This document shows, piece after piece, positions 30,773 to 37,736 of a stretch of DNA of 64,000 nucleotides. The position numbers and the translations under genes are program-made. Position 1 is the stretch's first letter. The number at the start of each line of letters is the position of its first letter. The notes under the pieces were generated by a model that was given only the letters and a program-made list of their open reading frames with translations, was not told where the DNA came from and did no database searches. The stretch covers positions 72,889 to 136,888 of the forward strand of contig JAERTE010000098.1 of NCBI GenBank assembly GCA_016845145.1, in the 5' to 3' direction. This stretch comes from Rhodospirillaceae bacterium. GTDB taxonomy: Bacteria > Pseudomonadota > Alphaproteobacteria > Rhodospirillales > Casp-alpha2.

Positions 30773-31846
30773 TCAGGCCGCCGCCGGCTCGGCACCGAAC
30801 ATCGCCGCGAAGCGCGCGCGGTAGCTGTCCCAAACTTCGGGGTTCTTCAGGCGCGGCGGATACTTGCCGGCGAAGATATCGCCCCATTGCTCGGCGGCAT
30901 AAGTGCCCATGTTGTAGCTGGCGTCCGACGTGATACCGGCGTTGTGTGGCGACACGATGACATTGTCGAAAGCCATCAACGGGTGGTCGTGCGCCGGGGG
31001 CTCCAGCTCGAACACATCGCAGCCGGCAGCCGCAATGCGGCCCTCGGATATGGCAGCGGCCAACGCCGGTTCATCGTGGATATAGCCGCGCGCCGTGGTG
31101 ATGAAAATGCTGGTCGGCTTCATTCGGGCATAGAGATCGGCATTGATCATGCCCCGTGTCTCATGCGTCAGCGGGCAGTTGATAGAAATGAAATCGACAC
31201 GTTCGAATAACTCTTCCAGGCTCGATACCCGCTCGGCGCCGCGCTCTTGAAAATCCGCATCGGAGATATAGGGGTCGTAGGCAAAGGCCGTCATATTGAA
31301 CGCCTTGGAAATCGCCGCCACGCGCCGGCCGATATTACCCAGCCCGACGATACCGATGGAGCGGCCCGTCAACTCGTGGCCCATGTAATCCCAGCGCGTC
31401 CAGCCGCGCTGTTCCCGGCGCATAGCGCGGTCCGATTGGATCATCTGTTTGCACAATGCCAGCATCATGCCGAACACATGCTGCGCCACCGAGTCAGCGT
31501 TGGAGCCCGATTGGCTGACCACCAGAATGCCCGCCTCGGTGCAGGCATCCACATCGGCCATGTCGAAACCGGCACCGGCGCTCGAGACCGCCAACAGGTT
31601 GGGGCAGCGCTCCAGAAACGACTTATCGGGCCAAAACTGTTTCTGTGTTTCGGTACTGGCGCGCATCTGATAGCCGTGCGCACCGGCCAGTGCCTCCCAG
31701 ATGGCATCCGGGTTGCCGTCCTGCTGCAGGCGCAGCAAATCGATGCCGGGAATCTTGGCCGCCATCTCAGGTCCCGCCGGGTCCATCCATTCTTCAAAAT
31801 ACGCAAGGCGTTTAGGCGTGGTCGTCATTTGGTTTGCATCCCCCAT
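30773..31846 (-). CDS. D-2-hydroxyacid dehydrogenase family protein
   Basis: An NAD(P)-dependent oxidoreductase of the D-isomer-specific 2-hydroxyacid dehydrogenase family, 357 residues. The nucleotide-binding motif is GIVGLGNIGRRVA, and the catalytic-domain features ITTARGYIHDEPAL (Arg) and the HNAG catalytic His region (VSPHNAGIT) are present. The N-terminal substrate domain (YFEEWMDPAGPEMA) does not tell me the substrate; phosphoglycerate, glyoxylate and hydroxypyruvate are all possible in this family. Met7 at 31828 is an alternative start preceded by GGGGGA. It overlaps the PilZ gene. Confidence 0.85.
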   Translation of the reverse strand: MGDANQMTTTPKRLAYFEEWMDPAGPEMAAKIPGIDLLRLQQDGNPDAIWEALAGAHGYQMRASTETQKQFWPDKSFLERCPNLLAVSSAGAGFDMADVDACTEAGILVVSQSGSNADSVAQHVFGMMLALCKQMIQSDRAMRREQRGWTRWDYMGHELTGRSIGIVGLGNIGRRVAAISKAFNMTAFAYDPYISDADFQERGAERVSSLEELFERVDFISINCPLTHETRGMINADLYARMKPTSIFITTARGYIHDEPALAAAISEGRIAAAGCDVFELEPPAHDHPLMAFDNVIVSPHNAGITSDASYNMGTYAAEQWGDIFAGKYPPRLKNPEVWDSYRARFAAMFGAEPAAA

Positions 31847-31970
31847 GTGGTTTGAATGTTGGTTCTATCCCCGACGGCGCAAGACCGCAAAGGGTTTGAC
31901 CGCAAGCACCACATATAGTGCCTGAGGATTTCTCTCACCCGATATCTTGTTTACTTTTTATGCTTTTTAA

Positions 31971-31986
31971 TGTAGGGTTACATTGG
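31971..31986. promoter_or_regulatory. Inverted repeat before an orphan small ORF
   Basis: AATGTA and TACATT form a perfect 6-4-6 inverted repeat just downstream of a T-rich promoter-like stretch (31945-31970). It lies 28 bases before the 35-codon ORF at 32015, and looks like an operator. No regulator is identified. Confidence 0.45.
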
Positions 31987-32014
31987 TTTTGGCATTGGAG
32001 TTTGACGCGAAGAG

Positions 32015-32122
32015 ATGAAATTTTTACGGATCATGTTGGTCTCCTTATCCCGCGCGTTCGGCTTTCGACGCCGCTCGCGACCGGCTGAGATGATCCGTTT
32101 TCATCCCCACGCGTTGCGCTAG
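32015..32122 (+). CDS. Candidate 35-residue basic peptide
   Basis: A short frame encoding 35 residues. The first half is hydrophobic (FLRIMLVSLSRAFGF) and the rest Arg-rich (RRRSRP). GGAG lies 14 bases before the ATG, rather far; an internal ATG at 32033 has GGA nearby. It sits in a 354-base gap between the dehydrogenase and LysR genes, preceded by an inverted repeat and followed by an intrinsic terminator on the same strand. That layout suggests an independent transcript, but the sequence alone does not show whether the peptide or only the RNA matters. Confidence 0.35.
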   Translation: MKFLRIMLVSLSRAFGFRRRSRPAEMIRFHPHALR

Positions 32123-32156
32123 CCAACAACCAACACGATCACGTCGCTCAGATCTC

Positions 32157-32202
32157 GGGGCCCAAAGGAATTCATGATTTTCCAGTTGGGTCCCGTTTTT
32201 TT
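32157..32202 (+). terminator. Intrinsic terminator for the orphan plus-strand unit
   Basis: GGGGCCCA (32157-32164) pairs with TGGGTCCC (32187-32194) with one G-T pair. An inner GGAA/TTCC pairing is present, and a T7 run (32196-32202) follows. It can only serve a plus-strand transcript; LysR ends here from the other strand. Confidence 0.7.
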
Positions 32203-33085
32203 ACCCACCAACGGCTGTGAACTCGGCTGCCATGTCGGCAACGGCCTCCACAATCCATCCAGCCGGAGATGGACTGTAGGTCGTGGTGAATTCCATGCGG
32301 TCCAGTTCCACCTCCACGTCGACGCGACGCAGCAGGCCTTGATTGATCCGGCTTTCAACCACCACCTCGGGCACAACCGCCAAGCCGAACCCTTGCTCGG
32401 CCAGATGGAAGATCGCCGTTAAGGAGCTGGCAGGATTGATACGTAGCGGCGGCAGTTCAGGACCATCGAGGCTTTTAATTAAACTGGTCGTCGGTCGTGT
32501 TCGGCGCGGAAAGGTAATGATCGGTTCCGCCGCAATATCGGCCTTGCTCAAGGGTCCTTCGGGTAAAGCGTATTTCGGGCTGGCCACCCAGATCATTGAG
32601 TAGCGGCAGATATCGCGATTGACCATGCTGGGCTCGGAGACGGGCCCCATGAGAAACGCGATGTCAAGCTCGCGCCGTACCAGTTCCTCGCGCAAATTCG
32701 GTGTGATATCGACATGCGCTTCCACGTCCAAATTCGGGTAGGATTCCGAAAGCGCCACCAGCAGATCGGGAAACCACGTGTGGACGAGAGTTTCCGACGC
32801 GCCGATCCGAACCAGTCCGGAAACCTTGTCCCGATCCCCCACGTTGGCCGTCAATTCCCCCGACAATGCCAAAATCTTTTCCGCGTAACGCAGCGTCTCA
32901 TGCCCTTCGGCCGTCAAGGTGACGCTGCGTGGGTGGCGCTCGAAAAGGGAAACGCCGAGATCGCGCTCCAACCCTGCAATCCGTGCCGAGACGGCGGGTT
33001 GTGTCGTGTGCAGCCGCTCGGCGGTTTGGCGGAAGCTGCCGATCGTCGCAACCCAGTAGAATGTTTCGAGGTTTTTCAGGCGCAT
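32201..33085 (-). CDS. LysR-family transcriptional regulator
   Basis: A typical LysR regulator of about 294 residues: N-terminal winged helix (LETFYWVATIGSFRQTAERLHTTQPAVSARI) and C-terminal effector domain (about 90-290). The frame opens at 33151, but the ATG at 33085 gives the standard LysR start (MRLKNLETF) and follows AGGGA. It is divergent from the DUF1445/TRAP genes, so it most likely controls them. Two inverted repeats lie in the shared promoter region (listed separately). Confidence 0.9.
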   Translation of the reverse strand: MRLKNLETFYWVATIGSFRQTAERLHTTQPAVSARIAGLERDLGVSLFERHPRSVTLTAEGHETLRYAEKILALSGELTANVGDRDKVSGLVRIGASETLVHTWFPDLLVALSESYPNLDVEAHVDITPNLREELVRRELDIAFLMGPVSEPSMVNRDICRYSMIWVASPKYALPEGPLSKADIAAEPIITFPRRTRPTTSLIKSLDGPELPPLRINPASSLTAIFHLAEQGFGLAVVPEVVVESRINQGLLRRVDVEVELDRMEFTTTYSPSPAGWIVEAVADMAAEFTAVGG

Positions 33086-33097
33086 AAACAAATCCCT

Positions 33098-33142
33098 GTT
33101 GATTAAATCAACCGATAAAAAATATTTATCAAAAATGATAAA
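33098..33142. promoter_or_regulatory. Two inverted repeats between LysR gene and the TRAP locus
   Basis: GTTGATT-A-AATCAAC (33098-33112) is a perfect 15-base palindrome. TTTATC-N6-GATAAA (33125-33142) is a second perfect repeat 12 bases further on. LysR proteins usually bind an activating palindrome plus a weaker site close to the target promoter, which these two would fit. The intervening DNA is AT-rich. Confidence 0.55.
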
Positions 33143-33212
33143 ATCAAACAATTAGATTTTTCAAACTGACCATGGAAGAGTCGCCTCGCTTGAAACCTTT
33201 GACCGCGAAGCG

Positions 33213-34034
33213 ATGTCCATGGCACCAAAAGACACCACCGAATTCGATGAACTTGCCGGCCTACCCGCCGTCGATATCAGGTCCGCCATTCGCGCCGGCC
33301 GCTACAGTGGGCAAACGGCCGGGCTGGCCATGGGGTGCCTGCAAGGCAACCTTGTCATCCTGCACCGCGACAACGCTTACGACTTCATCCGCTATTGCCA
33401 ACGCAACCCAAAACCGTGCCCGTTGGTCGGAGTATCCGATACCGGGAATGCGTCAATGCCCTCGCTAGGCCTGGATATCGACATCCGCACGGACATACCG
33501 CTCTACAACATTTATCGCCACGGAGAATTGGATACCCAGGTCTCGGACATATCCGAGTATTGGTCTGACGATAGCGTCGCCTTCGTGCTGGGATGCTCAT
33601 TCAGCTTTGAAGAGGCTTTGTTGGCGGAAGGAATCGGATTGCGTCATATCGACAACGGCGGCACGGTGCCGATGTACCGGACGAATATCGAGACCGCGCC
33701 TTCGGGCCCATTTTCCGGCCCCATGGTGGTCTCTATGCGACCGCTTTCCAGTCAAGATGCCGTCCGTGCCAGTGTCGTCACGGCACGTTATCCGCACGCG
33801 CACGGCTGTCCTATTCATATCGGCAGTCCCGAACACATCGGGATATCTGATCTCGGGGAACCGGATTGGGGGGACCCAACGGTTTTCGAGGACGGGGAGT
33901 TGCCGGTTTTCTGGGCCTGTGGCGTGACGCCGCAAGCCGCCATCCGGTCCGCAGACATAGAGCTCTGCATCACGCATGCACCGGGCCGGATGCTGATTGC
34001 CGACACCCCCAGCTGGCGTGCACCCAACACATGA
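33213..34034 (+). CDS. D-glutamate cyclase-like / putative hydro-lyase (DUF1445)
   Basis: A 273-residue member of the DUF1445 family (YcsI-like), whose eukaryotic relative is the mitochondrial D-glutamate cyclase. Family signatures are LGCSFSFEEALL, ACGVTPQAAI and ITHAPGRMLIADT at the C-terminus, and CPLVGVSDTGNASMPSLG in the N-terminal half. D-glutamate cyclase interconverts D-glutamate and 5-oxo-D-proline; bacterial members are often just called hydro-lyases. The presence of a 5-oxoprolinase 3.7 kb away in the same locus supports a 5-oxoproline or D-glutamate role. Note the mammalian cyclase has an additional C-terminal domain absent here, so the activity of this shorter form is not certain. 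Confidence 0.8.
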   Translation: MSMAPKDTTEFDELAGLPAVDIRSAIRAGRYSGQTAGLAMGCLQGNLVILHRDNAYDFIRYCQRNPKPCPLVGVSDTGNASMPSLGLDIDIRTDIPLYNIYRHGELDTQVSDISEYWSDDSVAFVLGCSFSFEEALLAEGIGLRHIDNGGTVPMYRTNIETAPSGPFSGPMVVSMRPLSSQDAVRASVVTARYPHAHGCPIHIGSPEHIGISDLGEPDWGDPTVFEDGELPVFWACGVTPQAAIRSADIELCITHAPGRMLIADTPSWRAPNT

Positions 34035-34077
34035 TCGCCAGCTCACTCACTTAAACCAAACCGAAGGAGACCACACC

Positions 34078-35133
34078 ATGAAGATCATGCGAAACATCGG
34101 CGCGGCATTGGCCATTACGGCCACCGCCGCGCTTGTCAGCACCACCGTCAACGCTCAGGCCCCCGTCAGCATCAAAGGCGTCGGCACATGGGGCAGCCTG
34201 ACCAACTATCAAAAACACGAAGGGCCTTTCTGGAATAGCAATATCGCCAAAGCCACCGGCGGCCAGATTGTCGGCGATATCAAACCGTTGACCGAGCTCG
34301 GCCTAAAAGGATTTGAAATCATGCGGCTTTTGAAGCTGGGCGTGTTTGATTTCGCTTACGGCCTGCCCGGCTATGTGGCTGCGGAAAATCCGATTTTCGA
34401 AGGCGCCGATCTCTCATCGCTGACCCAGGACATCGACACCCAGCGCAAAGTCGCAAAGGCCTACTTCCCGACCCTGGAGAAGGCATTCGCCGAAACCTAC
34501 AACGCCAAGCTGCTGCAACTCTATCCGTTCCCGAGCCAAATGCTCTGGTGCAAAGGCAACGTCGGCGGCATTGGTGATCTGAAAGGCAAGAAAATCCGCG
34601 TCTACGCAACCACGCTCGGTGATTTCGTCGAGGGTGTCGGCGGCACCAGCGTCACCGTTCCTTTCGCCGAGGTGATCCCGGCACTGGAGAAAGGCGTCGT
34701 CGATTGCGGCATCACCGGCACCATGTCGGCCTACAAAGCCAAGTGGTACCAAGTCGCCGACCATGCCTACACGCTGCGCGTCGGCTGGGGTTTGGCATTC
34801 GGCGCCATGAACATGAACAAATGGAACGCCCTGGGCGCTGAGAAGCAAAAAGCCCTGATGGCCGAAATCAACAAGCAGACCGACGCCATGTGGCTCGAAA
34901 CAGCGACCGAAGACGCGGTTGCCATAGCCTGCTTGACCGGCGGCAAATGCGACATCGGTGAAACCGCCAAGATGAAACTCGTCAAGCCAACAGCGGCAGA
35001 CCTCAAGCAACGCAACAAAGTTGCAGCCGAAGTCATCCTGGCCCGCTGGGCTGAGCGCTGCGGTAAGGACTGCGCGGCCAACTGGAACAAGACGGTCGGT
35101 CCCGTGGTCGGCATGAAAGCCGAAGCCAAGTAA
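34078..35133 (+). CDS. TRAP transporter solute-binding protein (DctP)
   Basis: The periplasmic binding subunit of a tripartite ATP-independent periplasmic transporter, 351 residues. A signal peptide (about 1-25, ending VNAQA) precedes the mature domain. The DctP fold is indicated by VSIKGVGTWGSLTNYQKHEG near the start, KIRVYATTLGDFVEGVGGT and VVDCGITGTMSAYKAKWYQV. The open frame starts 27 codons upstream; ATG 34078 has AAGGAG upstream and gives the signal peptide. Four cysteines in the last third (CLTGGKC, CGKDC) could form disulfides. A strong terminator hairpin follows the stop. Substrate is inferred, not shown: 5-oxoproline or D-glutamate from the neighbours. Confidence 0.9.
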   Translation: MKIMRNIGAALAITATAALVSTTVNAQAPVSIKGVGTWGSLTNYQKHEGPFWNSNIAKATGGQIVGDIKPLTELGLKGFEIMRLLKLGVFDFAYGLPGYVAAENPIFEGADLSSLTQDIDTQRKVAKAYFPTLEKAFAETYNAKLLQLYPFPSQMLWCKGNVGGIGDLKGKKIRVYATTLGDFVEGVGGTSVTVPFAEVIPALEKGVVDCGITGTMSAYKAKWYQVADHAYTLRVGWGLAFGAMNMNKWNALGAEKQKALMAEINKQTDAMWLETATEDAVAIACLTGGKCDIGETAKMKLVKPTAADLKQRNKVAAEVILARWAERCGKDCAANWNKTVGPVVGMKAEAK

Positions 35134-35146
35134 CCGACATCATTCT

Positions 35147-35190
35147 GCGATGCCGTGCCTCCCTCCCTGGGCACGGCATCGCTTTTTTTT
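35147..35190 (+). terminator. Intrinsic terminator inside the TRAP operon
   Basis: A perfect 13-bp stem (35147-35159 with 35170-35182), a 10-base loop and T8 (35183-35190). It lies between the binding-protein gene and the two permease genes. Partial read-through would give more binding protein than permease. Confidence 0.88.
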
Positions 35191-35209
35191 CGATTGAAAG
35201 GAAGACACC

Positions 35210-35773
35210 ATGGAGCGCTTAATTGGAAAATTTGATGCCTTGGCAAAACGCTTCGTTTGGTTCGGCGGCTCGCTGCTGATCTTGGCCGCGATCCTGGTCA
35301 CCGTGGACGTCTTCGCCCGTAAATTCTTTAACCTCTCCATGGCCGGATCGGACGAATTGTCGGGTTATGCCTTCGGCGTTTCGACCATGTTGGCATTGGC
35401 CTATGCCTTAATCCACCGGGCCAATATCCGCGTCGATGCATTTTACCACTATTTTCCCGCACCCGTGCGCGCACTCGCCGATATCCTGGGGCTGGTGATG
35501 TTGCTCGGATTTGTCGCGCTGATTACCTACCTCGGCTTCAACATGTTCATGGATTCAGTGCATCACGGCGCGCGATCTATCACGCCGTTGCGTACCCCCC
35601 TGGCGATCCCGCAGTCGGCTTGGCTGCTCGGTCTTGGCTTCTGTCTACTAACCGGATTGCTGTTGTTGGGCGCCTCGATTGCCGCCCTCGCGCGTGGCGA
35701 TTGGCCCGCCGTACAGCGTCTCATAGGCATCAAGTCCGTCGATGAGCAAATCATCGAAGAAACCGACCAGTAA
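35210..35773 (+). CDS. TRAP transporter small permease (DctQ)
   Basis: The small four-helix membrane subunit of the TRAP transporter, 187 residues. Hydrophobic segments lie at about 18-40, 55-75, 90-115 and 135-158. The family's early motif is visible as ILAAILVTVDVFARKFFN. It is needed to assemble with the large DctM permease encoded 30 bases downstream. AAAGGAAG lies nine bases before the ATG. Context makes it a partner of the binding protein encoded upstream. Confidence 0.9.
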   Translation: MERLIGKFDALAKRFVWFGGSLLILAAILVTVDVFARKFFNLSMAGSDELSGYAFGVSTMLALAYALIHRANIRVDAFYHYFPAPVRALADILGLVMLLGFVALITYLGFNMFMDSVHHGARSITPLRTPLAIPQSAWLLGLGFCLLTGLLLLGASIAALARGDWPAVQRLIGIKSVDEQIIEETDQ

Positions 35774-35803
35774 TCTGCCCTCATCGAATAACGGAGACAG
35801 CTC

Positions 35804-37087
35804 ATGTTGATCCAAGCACTCGTCATTTTGCTCGGCCTGATAGCCATCAGCGTTCCGGTTGCGGCAGCTCTAGGCTGGCTCGGTCTGGCACTGAATTATC
35901 TGCACATGCCAATGCCGCTGTATCGCGCACTTGGTGACATCGCTTGGCAAAACTCGACTGAGTTCCTGCTGGTTGCCATTCCCATGTTCGTACTTCTGGG
36001 CGAGATATTACTCCGTTCCGGCATCACTGAGCGTATGTACGACGGCATGGTCAAGTGGCTGGGCTGGTTACCGGGCGGCCTGATGCATTCCAACATCGGC
36101 TCATGCTCGCTGTTCGCAGCGACATCAGGTTCATCCGTCGCCACCGCCGCAACCATTGGCACGGTGGCGCTCCCCGAAGTCGAGAAGCGCGGTTATAACG
36201 AGCGGCTGTTCCTAGGCACCATTGCCGCCGGCGGCACGCTCGGCATTTTGATTCCGCCCTCCATCAACCTGATTATCTATGGCCTGCTCACCGACACCTC
36301 GGTGCCGGAACTCTACCTCGCAGGTTTTCTGCCGGGACTGGTGTTGGCTGGGCTATTCATGCTGACGGTCATCGTCGCGTGCATGGTCAAACCCGCCTGG
36401 GGCGGTGAAGCCGTGCGGCCAAGCTGGACGGAACGGATAAGCTCCCTGAGCGGCTTGGTTCCGCCGCTTGGCATCTTCGCGGTTGTTGTCGGCTCGATTT
36501 ATGCCGGCTTGGCAACACCGACGGAGGCGGCATCTCTAGGTGTGGTAGCGGCGCTGGGGTTGGCCGCCGCCAACCGCACGTTGTCGATTGAGATGCTCAA
36601 GCATGCCCTCGAAGGTACCATGCGCACCACGGCGATGATCATGCTGATCATCTTGGCCGCCATCTTTCTGAATTTCATTCTGGCCACGATCGGCCTGACC
36701 CAGGCATTGACCGATTTTATCGTCGGCCTCGGCCTGACACCCATGCAAACCATGCTGATGATCATCGGGTTCTATATCGTGCTGGGGTGTTTCATGGAGA
36801 CGCTGTCCATGCTGTTGACGACGGCGCCGCTGGTCACGCCGATTATCATCACGCTGGGTTTCGATCCTGTATGGTTCGGTATCCTGTTGATGGTCTTGCT
36901 GGAAACGGCGCTGATCACGCCGCCTATCGGGATCAATCTCTACGTTGTTCAGGGGATCCGCAAAACCGGCGGCTTGAATGATGTTATGATCGGCACGCTG
37001 CCGTTCGTTGCAACGATGTTTGTGATGATCGCAATGCTACTGATATTCCCCGAGATCGCGCTGTGGCTGCCGTCTCTAGTGTACTAA
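35804..37087 (+). CDS. TRAP transporter large permease (DctM)
   Basis: The large, sodium-coupled permease subunit, 427 residues with about 12 hydrophobic segments. DctM signatures include IPMFVLLGEILLRSGIT, GSCSLFAATSGSSVATAATIG, LGILIPPSINLIIYG and ITPPIGINLYVVQG. The paired glycine/serine-rich re-entrant regions expected of this family are present in both halves. The stop overlaps that of the MarR-like gene on the opposite strand by four bases. Confidence 0.93.
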   Translation: MLIQALVILLGLIAISVPVAAALGWLGLALNYLHMPMPLYRALGDIAWQNSTEFLLVAIPMFVLLGEILLRSGITERMYDGMVKWLGWLPGGLMHSNIGSCSLFAATSGSSVATAATIGTVALPEVEKRGYNERLFLGTIAAGGTLGILIPPSINLIIYGLLTDTSVPELYLAGFLPGLVLAGLFMLTVIVACMVKPAWGGEAVRPSWTERISSLSGLVPPLGIFAVVVGSIYAGLATPTEAASLGVVAALGLAAANRTLSIEMLKHALEGTMRTTAMIMLIILAAIFLNFILATIGLTQALTDFIVGLGLTPMQTMLMIIGFYIVLGCFMETLSMLLTTAPLVTPIIITLGFDPVWFGILLMVLLETALITPPIGINLYVVQGIRKTGGLNDVMIGTLPFVATMFVMIAMLLIFPEIALWLPSLVY

Positions 37088-37596
37088 AGCGACGCAGCCG
37101 AACGTGCGGCTTGGTCGTAGAGACCCGAAAGGGCCCGCAATACGCCAGCCAGTTCGCCGACCGCCACTTTTTCACCCCCAAAGGCGCCGAACGCATCGAC
37201 CAGACAACTATCGCGGACATCACGATATCGCTCACAGGCTTCGGCGCCATCGGGCGTGGTTGAATAGAAATTCTCCTTGCCCGATTTTTCCCCGGCGACC
37301 AGCTTCGTCTTCAGCAACTTTTTCAAGGCGTAATTGACCACGTGGGTATCTTCGATATTCAGCAACAAACAAATGTCGGCGAGTTTCTTAGGCCGCCCGC
37401 GGTGGTTGACGAGATGCAGCACATGAATATCCAATGGACCGAGATCCGGATAACCCGCCGCCGCCATGCAGCGCACGATCCAGCGCTGAAATGCATTATG
37501 GGCCAGTGTCAGGCCGAATTCGAACTCGCTCAATTCGGTCGCGCCCTCGGTTACCAGATGGGCCGAGGAAACCAAGGGGCCAACGGTCTTCGCCAT
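37084..37596 (-). CDS. MarR-like winged-helix regulator
   Basis: A 170-residue winged-helix protein: helical dimerisation part (about 22-50), then helix-turn-helix (LGPLDIHVLHLVNHRGRPKKLADICLLLN) and wing (YALKKLLKTKLVAGEKSGKENFYSTTPDG). It resembles the MarR superfamily. It is divergent from the 5-oxoprolinase gene, with a 140-base AT-rich region between, so it probably regulates that gene and itself. An inverted repeat next to the oplAH -35 box is a candidate site. Confidence 0.82.
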   Translation of the reverse strand: MAKTVGPLVSSAHLVTEGATELSEFEFGLTLAHNAFQRWIVRCMAAAGYPDLGPLDIHVLHLVNHRGRPKKLADICLLLNIEDTHVVNYALKKLLKTKLVAGEKSGKENFYSTTPDGAEACERYRDVRDSCLVDAFGAFGGEKVAVGELAGVLRALSGLYDQAARSAASL

Positions 37597-37650
37597 GATG
37601 TACTCCCGTCAATGTCGCTATCAAGATACAATAAAGTGTATATAACGCAA

Positions 37651-37698
37651 AAATTATTTCAATAATTTATTGACAATTTATCGATATTTTATCATAAC
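37651..37698 (+). promoter_or_regulatory. Promoter and operator candidate for 5-oxoprolinase
   Basis: TTGACA (37670-37675), a 17-base spacer and CATAAC (37693-37698) make a good sigma70-type promoter toward the 5-oxoprolinase gene. A perfect inverted repeat AAATTATT-TC-AATAATTT (37651-37668) abuts the -35 box, a likely operator. The 12-mer TCAATAATTTAT (37659-37670) recurs exactly at 48321. Confidence 0.65.
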
Positions 37699-37736
37699 TG
37701 GTCCAACACACATCCATTCGGTTCGGGAGAACTATC

